64,000 bases of DNA from assembly GCF_000732925.1 (NCBI RefSeq), contig NZ_CP008953.1, forward strand, positions 8,487,001-8,551,000, given 5' to 3'. The notes beneath the pieces are model-generated. The model had not been told where the DNA came from and did not search any database. It saw only the letters and a list, made by a program, of their open reading frames with translations. This document shows, piece after piece, positions 8,765 to 17,173 of this stretch. The stretch comes from Amycolatopsis japonica (GTDB taxonomy: Bacteria; Actinomycetota; Actinomycetes; Mycobacteriales; Pseudonocardiaceae). The translations under genes were made by a program, and so were the position numbers. Positions within the stretch are counted from its first letter, which is position 1, and each line of letters starts with the position of its first letter.

Positions 8765-9508
8765 TTACGCCGAATCCGACGAGTCGACGGCGGGGCGGCG
8801 GCGCACGAGCGCCAGCAGCAGGGCGAGTCCGGCGCGGCCGAGGTAGACGGCCGATTTCACCGGAGAATGGCTCGGTGTGCCACCGGCCCGTTCCCGCATG
8901 ATCACCGGGATTTCCTTGATCTTCAGTTCGGCGCGGATCGCCATCACCAGCGATTCGACCGTGTCGCCGAGGTATTCGGCCGGGTAGTACGCGGCGAACA
9001 GTTTGATCGCGCGCGGGCCCATCGCCTTGAACCCGGAGGTCACGTCGGTGAGCTTGGTCTTCCCGAGCCGGGAGAAAACGAGCGAGAGCACGACCATCGC
9101 GTATTTCCGCGGGCCGCTGGCCTTGTACGAACCCTTGCCGGCGAACCGCGAACCGATCGCGATGTCGGCGTCGTCGAGCGCGTCCAGCAGGGCGGCGACC
9201 TCGTCCGGATCGTGCTGGCCGTCCGCGTCCACCTGCACGACGACGTCGTAGCCGCGGGCGGCCGCGTACCGGAAGCCGGTGCGCATCGCCCCGCCGACGC
9301 CGAGGTTCACCGACAGGCGGGCCACCTCCGCGCCCGCGGCGCGGGCGAGCTTGGCCGTGTCGTCGGACGAACCGTCGTCGACCACCAGCACGTCCATGCC
9401 CGGCAAGGACTGCTTGACCTGGGAAATGACCGCGCCGACACTGGCCTGCTCGTTCAAGGCAGGCATCACGATGAGTACGCGGCGGGTGGTCACGGACGTA
9501 CTGGACAC
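8765..9508 (-). CDS. GT2 glycosyltransferase (polyprenyl-phosphate sugar synthase type)
   Basis: 247 aa. Family GT2 with MPALNEQASV at the nucleotide-sugar site, VLVVDDGSSDDT, and VQVDADGQHDP carrying the metal-binding DxD-like motif. There are no large C-terminal membrane segments, so it resembles the soluble DPM1-type enzyme that moves a sugar from NDP-sugar to polyprenyl phosphate. Neighbours (DUF2304, DUF6541, flippase, second GT2, epimerase) place it in envelope glycan assembly. Confidence 0.88.
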   Translation of the reverse strand: MSSTSVTTRRVLIVMPALNEQASVGAVISQVKQSLPGMDVLVVDDGSSDDTAKLARAAGAEVARLSVNLGVGGAMRTGFRYAAARGYDVVVQVDADGQHDPDEVAALLDALDDADIAIGSRFAGKGSYKASGPRKYAMVVLSLVFSRLGKTKLTDVTSGFKAMGPRAIKLFAAYYPAEYLGDTVESLVMAIRAELKIKEIPVIMRERAGGTPSHSPVKSAVYLGRAGLALLLALVRRRPAVDSSDSA

Positions 9509-9525
9509 TGGATCACTCTATCTTC

Positions 9526-11505
9526 TTACTGGCCGTGAGCGGTGTCGGACCCGGCGGGGACGCCGGAGGCGACCACACCTTGCTGACCTTCGATTTCGTA
9601 AACCGACGCGTCGAGGTTGTGGAAGACGCGCTTGAAACCCGGAGTGATGTCGAGCCGCTGGAGGCCCACCGCGGACTGCGCGTTGGGGGCCACCTTGCCC
9701 TTGCCGACCAGCACGTAGCGCACCTTGAGATCGGTGAGCGCCTCGCGCACGCGCGGCTCGCGGTTGATGTCGTTGAGGAACACGCTGAGCCAGCCCGCCT
9801 TGGTGGTGAACTCGGCGCCGTAGTTCGTCCACTCGACCGGCTGAACCCCGGCGAGCGCGTACATCCACACCGAGCCGTCGGCCTTGTCGTTCATCACGCG
9901 CTCGCCCGGCACGACGTGCTTCCCGAGCCAGGCGTAGGCCTCTTCCTCGCCCTTGCTGACCGAGGGGCCCTCCGTGCCGTAGTTCATCGCGAGCCGCGCG
10001 GAGTTGCGGCCGATGTACCCGCCTCGGCTCAGCACGGTGACCACGAGACCGACCACGAGCGCGCCCGCGATGGCCGCGGTGACCGGGTTCAGGTTCGGTT
10101 TCCGCTCGCCGATCTTCTCGGCGAACTTGCCCGACGCGGTGTGCACGAACTCGCCGAACGCGACGGCGCCTGCCAGCGGCACGAGCGCGCCGATCCGCCA
10201 GTGGTCGTTGTAGAACACGCCGGTCAGGGTGTGGATGAGCGGGGTCTCCAGCGAGATCGTCGCGGCGAACAGGCCGCCGAGGACCACGTACGCGCCGACC
10301 ATCCAGAGCATCCGCCGGTGCTTGACCAGGAAGAACACGCCGATGATCGCCGGGATGCCGATCCACCACTGCGGGAACGACGCCATCGGCGAGAACGTGA
10401 TCGTCTGCCCGAGCGCGCCGGACACGCTGGTCTCCGAGGCCCAGAACGCGCTCGTCACGCCGCCGGCGTTGTAGAGCGCGGGAAGGACCTGTGGCACGCC
10501 GAGCACGACCGCCATCACGATCGTCGCGATCAGCGAGGCGGCGCTGCGGCGCCAGCCGATCTTCTCGAAGCGGAACAGCACCGCGAGCAGGATCAGCAGG
10601 AAGTAGACCATGATCACGAAGATCAGGCTGGTGTGCAGGCCGGCCAGCCCGGCGACGCCGACGCCGATCGCGAGCGGTCCGGCGACGCCGTTCGGCTTGA
10701 GCAGCAGGCGGGCGAGCGCGAGCATCGCGGGCACGAGCGCCACGCCGGCGACGTACGGCCACAGCGGGCCGCGCCACAGCGAGTCGTACGGGAACGCGGT
10801 GAACCAGGTGGACACGGCCGCCGCGGCCGCGGTCGCGAGGACCGGCATCCGCCAGGCGCGGCACATCGCCGCGACCCCGACCGGGACGGTCAGCACGACC
10901 ATGAGCGCCGCCAGGTTCAGCGTCGGCATCATCGTCAGGCCGCCCTTGCCGAAGACCAGGGCGAGCAGCGCGTGGTAGGTGTCCGGGTAGAAGTAGTCGG
11001 TCTGGTTCGGCAGGTTCGCGATGGTGCCGACGGTCGACGCGCGCGCGTCACCGTGTTCGGCGATCCAGCGCACGAGGTTGCCGTGGAACGGGGCGTCCCA
11101 GCCCTGCTGGACGTTCTCCAGGCTGTGGGAGCCGCGCAGGAAGGTCACCGTGCCGACGCCGAGACCGACCAGGACACCGGCACCGATCAGCAGGTGGTCG
11201 CGCAGGGAACGCTTCGATTCGTCGTCGTCTTCGTCCTCGGCCCAGTCCGGGTGACGCTTCGCGGTGAAGCGGAGCACGAGGAAAGAGAGCGCGAAACCGA
11301 CGACGGACAGCAGGAGCACCCACAGGCCGACGTTCAGCATCGTCCAGCGGATGCCGAAGCGGCCGAGGATCGGGATGCCGATGGCGACGAGGCCGAAGGT
11401 CAGCAGCGGGGCCGCGGCGGCGAGGGTCCAGCCGCGCAACCGGATCGCGGCACCGAAGACGAGCCCCGGCAGCCAGAACGCCAGCAAGACCAAAAGAACG
11501 TTCAT
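9526..11505 (-). CDS. DUF6541 polytopic membrane protein
   Basis: 659 aa with roughly a dozen hydrophobic segments from residue 2 onward and a hydrophilic C-terminal domain (~residues 510-640). This layout resembles GT-C membrane glycosyltransferases that use lipid-linked sugars, and it matches the actinobacterial DUF6541 family. Together with the GT2 enzyme that would make the lipid-linked donor, it plausibly transfers sugar on the outer face of the membrane (inference). Starts with ATG at 11505; 17-nt gap to the next gene. Confidence 0.8.
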   Translation of the reverse strand: MNVLLVLLAFWLPGLVFGAAIRLRGWTLAAAAPLLTFGLVAIGIPILGRFGIRWTMLNVGLWVLLLSVVGFALSFLVLRFTAKRHPDWAEDEDDDESKRSLRDHLLIGAGVLVGLGVGTVTFLRGSHSLENVQQGWDAPFHGNLVRWIAEHGDARASTVGTIANLPNQTDYFYPDTYHALLALVFGKGGLTMMPTLNLAALMVVLTVPVGVAAMCRAWRMPVLATAAAAAVSTWFTAFPYDSLWRGPLWPYVAGVALVPAMLALARLLLKPNGVAGPLAIGVGVAGLAGLHTSLIFVIMVYFLLILLAVLFRFEKIGWRRSAASLIATIVMAVVLGVPQVLPALYNAGGVTSAFWASETSVSGALGQTITFSPMASFPQWWIGIPAIIGVFFLVKHRRMLWMVGAYVVLGGLFAATISLETPLIHTLTGVFYNDHWRIGALVPLAGAVAFGEFVHTASGKFAEKIGERKPNLNPVTAAIAGALVVGLVVTVLSRGGYIGRNSARLAMNYGTEGPSVSKGEEEAYAWLGKHVVPGERVMNDKADGSVWMYALAGVQPVEWTNYGAEFTTKAGWLSVFLNDINREPRVREALTDLKVRYVLVGKGKVAPNAQSAVGLQRLDITPGFKRVFHNLDASVYEIEGQQGVVASGVPAGSDTAHGQ

Positions 11506-11575
11506 CGAATTCGCTGTCCAACCCTATTCGGCGTCAAGACGCCACCCGCTCGCGGCGCGCGATGGCGCGGCCACA

Positions 11576-12874
11576 CTATCGAGACGTTTCGGACGGCTTC
11601 GCGTTGCCCGCCTCGGGCGTGCCTCTCACCACGAACGCCATCACGACCAGCAGGCCGACGGTGGGTCCGGCGGCGAGCCCGACGACGGCGCGCACGACCG
11701 TGTCGCCGGGGAAGAACAGCAGGACCAGCGCGGTCGCGACGACGACGGCGGCCCAGGTGATCAGCACCTTCGTGGCCTTGGCCTGCGCGACCAGGACGGC
11801 GGCGAGCAGCTGCATCGCGGCCAGCAGCACCGACGACCAGACCAGCCCGGCCATCCACCAGGCCTCGGGGTCGTTCTTGGCGCTGTAGACCAGGCGCACC
11901 ACCCACGGGCCGATGAGGTACCCGATCAGCGCGCCGAGGGCCGCGAGCGCCAGCGCGCCCGCCGAACCGAGCGCGAGCAGCTTCCGCAGCCGGTGCTTGC
12001 CCTCCTCGGTGCTGGACAGGCGCACCACGGTCGGGACCGCGAGGGCCTGGACCGGCGCCATCAGCGTCAGCGGCGTCCTGGCCACGAACAGGGCGACGAA
12101 GAGCACGCCGAGCTTGTCCTTGTCGCCGCCGGGCGCGAGCAGGCTGACCAGCGCCGGGTAACCGGTGATGACGCTGGCGGTGAGCCCCGCGCCCGCCAGC
12201 AGCATCAGCATGTTCTTGACGATCGGTTTCGCGGGCTCGTCGGCGTCCAGCTTCGGGTCGACCAGCTTGGCGGCGCCGCGGGCGAACAGCAGCCAGGCGA
12301 ACGAACCGGTCGCGGCGGCGATGGCGAACCAGTACAGCTGGGTGAGCCCGGCGACCACCAGCGCGCCGACCACGAGGATCCGCACGGCCGCTTCGACCAG
12401 GATCAGCCACGAGTAGGACCGGACGTGGTCCTGGCCGATCAGCAGACCGCGCGCGGCGAACTGGAAGGCGAACGAAAGCCCGCCCGCCAGCACGATCACG
12501 GCGAGCGCGAACTGACCACCGTAGACCTTGTCGGTCACCGCCGGGATCAGCGTGAACAGCGCCGCGACGGCGACCGCGACCAGGCTGGTCACGAAGGCGA
12601 TCACCGCGGGCCGCCCTGCCTTGCGGCCTTCGAGCGCGGCGTGCGCGGACTGGCGCGAGATCTCCTGCTCGAGCGGGGACAGGGCGGCGCCCAGCCCCAT
12701 CAACATGCCCCAGAAGGAGAGCAGGACCGCGTTGTCGGCAGGCGACAGAGTCCGGCCCCAGACCACGGTGAGGACGTAGCCGAGCGCGATGGCGATCAGC
12801 AGGTAGACACCGATGCGACCGGCGGATTTCCCGGTGTCCTTCGCCAGTTTTTCGCTGCTCACCGCGCTGCTCAT
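11576..12874 (-). CDS. Polysaccharide flippase-like (MATE/MOP) membrane protein
   Basis: 432 aa with about 12-14 membrane segments and little hydrophilic sequence, resembling Wzx-type lipid-linked oligosaccharide flippases of the MOP superfamily. It lies between glycosyltransferase genes. Its ATG overlaps the stop of the upstream GT2 by 4 nt (ATGA). It would move a lipid-linked glycan across the membrane for assembly outside; the specific substrate is unknown. Confidence 0.82.
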   Translation of the reverse strand: MSSAVSSEKLAKDTGKSAGRIGVYLLIAIALGYVLTVVWGRTLSPADNAVLLSFWGMLMGLGAALSPLEQEISRQSAHAALEGRKAGRPAVIAFVTSLVAVAVAALFTLIPAVTDKVYGGQFALAVIVLAGGLSFAFQFAARGLLIGQDHVRSYSWLILVEAAVRILVVGALVVAGLTQLYWFAIAAATGSFAWLLFARGAAKLVDPKLDADEPAKPIVKNMLMLLAGAGLTASVITGYPALVSLLAPGGDKDKLGVLFVALFVARTPLTLMAPVQALAVPTVVRLSSTEEGKHRLRKLLALGSAGALALAALGALIGYLIGPWVVRLVYSAKNDPEAWWMAGLVWSSVLLAAMQLLAAVLVAQAKATKVLITWAAVVVATALVLLFFPGDTVVRAVVGLAAGPTVGLLVVMAFVVRGTPEAGNAKPSETSR

Positions 12875-13887
12875 TTACGGAGCCGCGCCCGCAGCGCCAT
12901 GAAGAGGCCTCGGAGTGCCCCGGCGCCGAAGCCGGCGGCGAAGACCGGGGTGAGCTGGGCGACGGCCTTGGCCTCGGCCTTGGTCGCGCCGAACTTCGTC
13001 ACCGCGAACCCGGCGGCCGTCGACCCCGCGGCGGCCAGCGCGACGGCGGTCTTCGGGCGCTTCGCGGCGACACCGAGGCCGAGTACGCCGACGGCCATCG
13101 CGGCGAACAGGCCGTTGCGCGCGGGCCCGGGCGACGCGAGATACGAATCGACGAACGTGGTGCCGCGGAAATACGACTGCCCGACGAACTTCTTGAACGA
13201 ATCGCGGCCGTGGTAGGTCGCGGAGAAGTCCGGGGCGAGGAAGATGAGGTGACGTTCCGCGATCCAGCGCAGAACACCCGTGTCGTCACTGGCGAAACGG
13301 ACGTCTTCGAAGAGCGACTCGAACGCGTTGGACGAATCCTCGAGAACGTCCTTCGGCGCGGAAAAGAATCCGGTGCCTTTCGGGAAGACGTCGAACTCGT
13401 CGATACCGAACGACATCAACCGCGGGTTCGCGCAATAACGGCGCCACGGGATCTTGACCAGCCCGGCCATGAATCCCGCGTACGGATTGTGTTCGGACGC
13501 GACGTTGATGTGACCGTTCCACACCGTGCGCTCGGGGTGGTCGACGAGCTGGTCGCGGAGGAAGGTGAGCGAACCGGGGTCGACGATCACGCGGCTGTCG
13601 AGCAGCAGGATCTGCCGCCCCGACGCCTTCGCGATGCCCGCGCGGCGTGCCTCGAACCGGCCGCTGTTCGGCTGGGTGAGCACGGTGATGCCGTACAGCT
13701 CCTGCAGCTTGGCGAGCTTGCCGCCGGTGCCGTCGGTGCTGCCGTCGTCGACCACGACGACCTCGACCGGCCAGTTCGCCACCTGTGCCGACGCGATCAG
13801 CGCGCCGACACTGCGGTCGATCCAGTCCTGCTCGTTGTAGACCGGGATCACGACGGACAGGGCCGGGAGGAGCGAATTCGCACTCAC
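12871..13887 (-). CDS. GT2 glycosyltransferase with C-terminal hydrophobic tail
   Basis: 338 aa from GTG at 13887. Motifs are VVIPVYNEQDW near the start, VVVVDDGSTDGT, LLLDSRVIVDP (DxD-like region) and a conserved FGIDEFDVFPKGTGFF block. The C-terminus (~260-335) has weak hydrophobic segments. A longer reading frame extends to 14001, but it would run past the opposite-strand epimerase start, so the GTG is chosen. The 61-bp gap to the epimerase must hold divergent promoters. Confidence 0.85.
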   Translation of the reverse strand: MSANSLLPALSVVIPVYNEQDWIDRSVGALIASAQVANWPVEVVVVDDGSTDGTGGKLAKLQELYGITVLTQPNSGRFEARRAGIAKASGRQILLLDSRVIVDPGSLTFLRDQLVDHPERTVWNGHINVASEHNPYAGFMAGLVKIPWRRYCANPRLMSFGIDEFDVFPKGTGFFSAPKDVLEDSSNAFESLFEDVRFASDDTGVLRWIAERHLIFLAPDFSATYHGRDSFKKFVGQSYFRGTTFVDSYLASPGPARNGLFAAMAVGVLGLGVAAKRPKTAVALAAAGSTAAGFAVTKFGATKAEAKAVAQLTPVFAAGFGAGALRGLFMALRARLRK

Positions 13888-13948
13888 CCCGGCGAGGCTA
13901 CCTTGCGCGGCCCACCAGTATCCTTCGGGCACCGCAGACCCCGACAGA

Positions 13949-15061
13949 ATGGCTCTTCCGGTGATTTCCTTCATTCTCGGCACCACGGCGGAACTGATCA
14001 AAATCGCGCCGGTCTACCACGGCATCCTCGAACGCGGGGTCCGGCCGAAGATCTGGTTCACCGCCCAGCACGTCGACGAGGTCTCGGACGTTCTCGCCGA
14101 CCTGGACCTCCCCGAGCCCGACGTCTGGCTCGTGCCGAAGGAGAAGGCGCACAACCTGGAGTCGCCCGCGCAGGTGCCGGGCTGGGCCGCGCAGGTGCTG
14201 CGGACCGCGTGGAGCCGCCGGGCCGAGCTGAAGGCCGCGCTGGTCGAGGACGGGCGTCCGCCGCTGGTGCTGGTGCACGGCGACACCTTCACCACGCCGT
14301 ACGGCTCGCTCATCGGGAAGCGGATCCTCAAGTCGCGGGTCGGGCACGTCGAGGCGGGTGCGCGGTCGGGCAGCATCATGTCGCCGCTGCCGGAGGAGCT
14401 GAACCGGAAGATCGCCGCGAAGATCGTCGACATGCACTTCGCGCCCAGCGCGCGTGAGGTGAACAACCTCCGCAACGCCCGCGGCGTCGTCGTCGACACC
14501 GAGGCGAACACCGCGATCGACGCGATGCGGATGGCCATCAACGGGCCGCTGGACGTCGAGGGCCTGCCGGAGAAGTTCGGCCTCGCCACCCTGCACCGCT
14601 TCGAACTGGTCTCGCGCGCGGACAAGTACCGCGAGGCGCTGGAGATCCTGCGCGAGCAGAGCAAGCAGATGCCGATCCTCTACATGGCGGGCGCGCCCGA
14701 GCGCGAGAAGATCCGCGCGCTCGGCCTGGCGAACCTGTTCGACGAGAAGAACTTCATCATCCAGCCGAAGATGCGGTACCTGAAGTTCCTGCCGCTGGTC
14801 GCGCGGGCCGAGTACGTCGTCACCGACTCGGGCGGCCTTTCGGCCGAGTGCTACTACCTCGGCCTGCCGTGCGCCGTGCACCGCGAGCGCACCGAGACGC
14901 CGCAGCACCTCGGCGAGACCGTCGTGCTGACCGAGATGCGCGGGGACAAGCTGCAGAACTTCCTCGACACCTACCAGAACCGCCGCGGCGAGTCCTGGGT
15001 CGACAAGTTCCACCCGTCGGAGATCATCGTCGACACTCTCGCGCGGCTGGGTTACTGCTGA
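13949..15061 (+). CDS. UDP-N-acetylglucosamine 2-epimerase (non-hydrolysing)
   Basis: 370 aa. It begins with a Rossmann strand ISFILGTTAELIKIAPVYHG, then HGDTFTTPYGS, HVEAGARSG and EELNRKIAAKIVDMHFAP, all hallmarks of the WecB family that interconverts UDP-GlcNAc and UDP-ManNAc. TDSGGLSAECYYLGLPC near residue 290 matches the UDP-binding region. It is divergent from the glycan module and likely supplies an activated N-acetyl-mannosamine-type sugar to it. A strong palindrome follows the stop. Confidence 0.9.
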   Translation: MALPVISFILGTTAELIKIAPVYHGILERGVRPKIWFTAQHVDEVSDVLADLDLPEPDVWLVPKEKAHNLESPAQVPGWAAQVLRTAWSRRAELKAALVEDGRPPLVLVHGDTFTTPYGSLIGKRILKSRVGHVEAGARSGSIMSPLPEELNRKIAAKIVDMHFAPSAREVNNLRNARGVVVDTEANTAIDAMRMAINGPLDVEGLPEKFGLATLHRFELVSRADKYREALEILREQSKQMPILYMAGAPEREKIRALGLANLFDEKNFIIQPKMRYLKFLPLVARAEYVVTDSGGLSAECYYLGLPCAVHRERTETPQHLGETVVLTEMRGDKLQNFLDTYQNRRGESWVDKFHPSEIIVDTLARLGYC

Positions 15062-15083
15062 CGCTTCGCGCTCGCTCACGAAC

Positions 15084-15136
15084 GCCATGAAAGGTCCTTT
15101 CCTTGCAAATTTTGCAAGGAAAGGACCTTTCATGGC
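15084..15136. terminator. Perfect 26-bp palindrome between convergent genes
   Basis: Arms 15084-15109 and 15111-15136 are perfect reverse complements with a single central base. The core CATGAAAGGTCCTTTCCTTG belongs to the TGAAGG/CCTT palindrome family. It lies between the convergent epimerase (stop 15061) and recR (stop 15146), as expected for a bidirectional terminator. Confidence 0.85.
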
Positions 15137-15145
15137 ATCGGGGAG

Positions 15146-15742
15146 CTAAAGAGCCCGGCGGCCGGACAGCGCCCGGCCCAGCGTCAGCTCGTCCGCGAAC
15201 TCCAGGTCACCGCCCATCGGCAGCCCCGACGCCAGCCGTGTCACGGTCAGGCCGGGGAAGTCGCGAAGCATCCGCACGAGATACGTCGCGGTCGCCTCGC
15301 CTTCGGTGTTCGGGTCGGTCGCGATGATGATCTCGCTGATCTCCGCGCCACCGATCCGGGCGAGCAGTTCACGCATGCGCAACTGCTCGGGTCCGATACC
15401 GGACAACGGGTCCAGCGCGCCGCCGAGCACGTGGTAGCGGCCCTTGAACTCGCGCGTCCGCTCGACCGCGAGGACGTCCTTCGGCTCCTCGACCACGCAG
15501 ATGACCGTGAGGTCGCGGCGGGTGTCGCGGCAGATCCGGCAGGTCTCCTGCTCCGAGACGTTGCCGCAGACCTCGCAGAACTGCACGCCTTCCTTGACCT
15601 TGCCGAGCACTTCCTGCAAGCGCGCGATATCCGCGGGATCGGCCGCCAGCAGGTGGAAGGCGATCCGCTGCGCGCTCTTGGGACCGACGCCGGGCAGCCG
15701 CCCGAGCTCGTCGATCAGATCCTGGACGACACCCTCGTACAA
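15146..15742 (-). CDS. recR: Recombination mediator protein RecR
   Basis: 198 aa from TTG at 15742, matching the usual RecR length. Order: helix-hairpin-helix [20 protein letters not shown], four-cysteine zinc finger [16 protein letters not shown], Toprim domain [15 protein letters not shown] with [12 protein letters not shown], and the C-terminal Walker-like [18 protein letters not shown]. It loads RecA with RecF/RecO during gap repair. The TTG lies 1 nt after the ybaB-like stop, so the pair is translationally linked; longer in-frame starts would lie inside that gene. Confidence 0.95.
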   Translation of the reverse strand: MYEGVVQDLIDELGRLPGVGPKSAQRIAFHLLAADPADIARLQEVLGKVKEGVQFCEVCGNVSEQETCRICRDTRRDLTVICVVEEPKDVLAVERTREFKGRYHVLGGALDPLSGIGPEQLRMRELLARIGGAEISEIIIATDPNTEGEATATYLVRMLRDFPGLTVTRLASGLPMGGDLEFADELTLGRALSGRRAL

Positions 15743-15743
15743 G

Positions 15744-16100
15744 CTAGCCGCCGAGCCCGGGGAAGCCGCCGAGGTCCGGCATTCCGCCGCCGAGGCCGCC
15801 GGCGAGCGGGCCGAGCTTCTGCTCGGTGAGCTTCTGCGCGTTGGCCGAGGCATCGCGGACGGCCGCGACGACCAGGTCGGACAGGGTCTCGACGTCGTCG
15901 GGGTCGACCACCGTGGGGTCGATGGACAGCGACTTGAGCTGGCTGTCGCCGGACACGGTCGCGGTGACCAGGCCGCCGCCGGAAGTACCGGTCACCTCCG
16001 TGTTGGCCAGCTCTTCCTGGGCCTCGACCAGCTTCTGCTGCATCTGCTGTGCCTGCTGCATGATCTGCGACAGGTCGAAGCCGCCACCGGGTTGCACCAT
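15744..16100 (-). CDS. YbaB/EbfC nucleoid-associated protein
   Basis: 118 aa. A glutamine-rich N-terminal helix ([20 protein letters not shown]) is followed by [22 protein letters not shown] and a Gly-rich tail ([18 protein letters not shown]). This is the YbaB/EbfC family of dimeric DNA-binding, nucleoid-associated proteins. It sits immediately upstream of recR, the conserved arrangement across bacteria, with dnaX nearby. Confidence 0.94.
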   Translation of the reverse strand: MVQPGGGFDLSQIMQQAQQMQQKLVEAQEELANTEVTGTSGGGLVTATVSGDSQLKSLSIDPTVVDPDDVETLSDLVVAAVRDASANAQKLTEQKLGPLAGGLGGGMPDLGGFPGLGG

Positions 16101-16168
16101 GATCCGATCGGTCCTCTCCTGGAAAATCCCGTGCCGCCTACCAGCCTAGCCGTCACCCGTGTGGCACC

Positions 16169-17035
16169 GTGGGCGCCGTGCGACGACGGATGGGCCTGGT
16201 GCTGGCGATCGGATTGACGCTGTTCACGGCGTGCGGGGTGGACAGCCCCGCGTCTTCGCCGTCGAGTCCGCCGCCGCCCGGCACCACCACGGTGTTCACC
16301 ACCCTTCCGCAGCCGAGCCCCACGACGAGCGCTCCGCCATCGAGCGCGCCTCAGCCGCCGCCGAGCAGCCAGCAGCCGCCGAAAACCGGCAAGGTCGTCG
16401 TGCTGGATCCCGGGCACAACGGCGGCAACTCCGGCAAGCCGGGCGAGATCAACAAGCAGGTCCCGGCGGGGCGCGGCAAGACGAAACCGTGCAACACCAC
16501 CGGAACCTCGACGAATTCCGGCTACACCGAGCACGCGTTCACCTGGGACGTCTCACAGCGGATCTCGCAGGCGTTGGCGGCCAAGGGAATCCGCGTCATC
16601 CTCACCCGGCAGAACGACACCGGCGTCGGACCGTGCGTCAACGAACGCGCCGCGATCGGGAACGACGCCGGGGCGGACGCGGTCGTGTCGATCCACGCGG
16701 ACGGCTCGAATTCCGCCGGAGCGCATGGTTTCCACGTCGCCTACTCGGCACCGCCGCTGAACGCCCAGCAGGGTGAGCCCTCGGTGAAACTCGCGACCGC
16801 GTTGCGTGACGGCCTCCGCGCGGGCGGCTTCCCGACCTCGACGTACCTCGGTTCGAACGGGCTCGCCCCGCGCGCCGACCTCGGCGGGCTCAACCTCTCG
16901 ACCCGCCCCGCCGCGCTCGTCGAATGCGGGAACATGCGCAACGCCGCCGAAGCCGCCGCGATGGCGAGCGAAGAGGGGCGGCAGCAGTACGCGGCCGTCA
17001 TCGCGAAGGCGATCGAGGACTACCTCGCGGCGTAG
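16169..17035 (+). CDS. N-acetylmuramoyl-L-alanine amidase lipoprotein
   Basis: 288 aa Amidase_3 family zinc enzyme that cleaves the amide bond between MurNAc and the stem peptide. The lipoprotein signal ends in LFTAC (Cys near residue 22), followed by a Pro/Ser/Thr-rich linker (~25-70). The catalytic domain shows DPGHNGG (zinc His), a YTEHAF segment (zinc Glu), SIHADGSN (zinc His) and VECGNMRN (catalytic Glu). GTG at 16169, GTG at 16178 and ATG at 16190 all lie in frame; the exact start is uncertain. It resembles mycobacterial Ami1-type amidases. Confidence 0.9.
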   Translation: MGAVRRRMGLVLAIGLTLFTACGVDSPASSPSSPPPPGTTTVFTTLPQPSPTTSAPPSSAPQPPPSSQQPPKTGKVVVLDPGHNGGNSGKPGEINKQVPAGRGKTKPCNTTGTSTNSGYTEHAFTWDVSQRISQALAAKGIRVILTRQNDTGVGPCVNERAAIGNDAGADAVVSIHADGSNSAGAHGFHVAYSAPPLNAQQGEPSVKLATALRDGLRAGGFPTSTYLGSNGLAPRADLGGLNLSTRPAALVECGNMRNAAEAAAMASEEGRQQYAAVIAKAIEDYLAA

Positions 17036-17048
17036 GGCGCCGGACCGA

Positions 17049-17169
17049 ACCGGACGACTCGCGTGATCAGGTGGCCGACTCGCGTGATCAGACGGACGTC
17101 GCGCGTGTCGTCCGTCTGATCACGCGTGTCGTCCGTCTGATCACACGTGTCGTCCGTCTGATCACGCGT
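17049..17169. repeat. 21-bp tandem repeats in facing orientations (GATCACGCGT family)
   Basis: Three head-to-tail 21-nt units of GTCGTCCGTCTGATCACGCG type occupy 17107-17127, 17128-17148 and 17149-17169, with one or two changes between them. Two units in the opposite orientation (GACTCGCGTGATCAG...) occupy 17056-17076 and 17077-17097. Transcripts can fold back between the two sets. It lies between the convergent amidase and HTH-fusion genes, so a termination role is plausible. Confidence 0.8.
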
Positions 17170-17173
17170 GACG

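Noticed and set aside
17049-17169. Possible CRISPR array
   Set aside because: The units are tandem with no unique spacers between them, they face each other in two orientations, and no cas gene is near.
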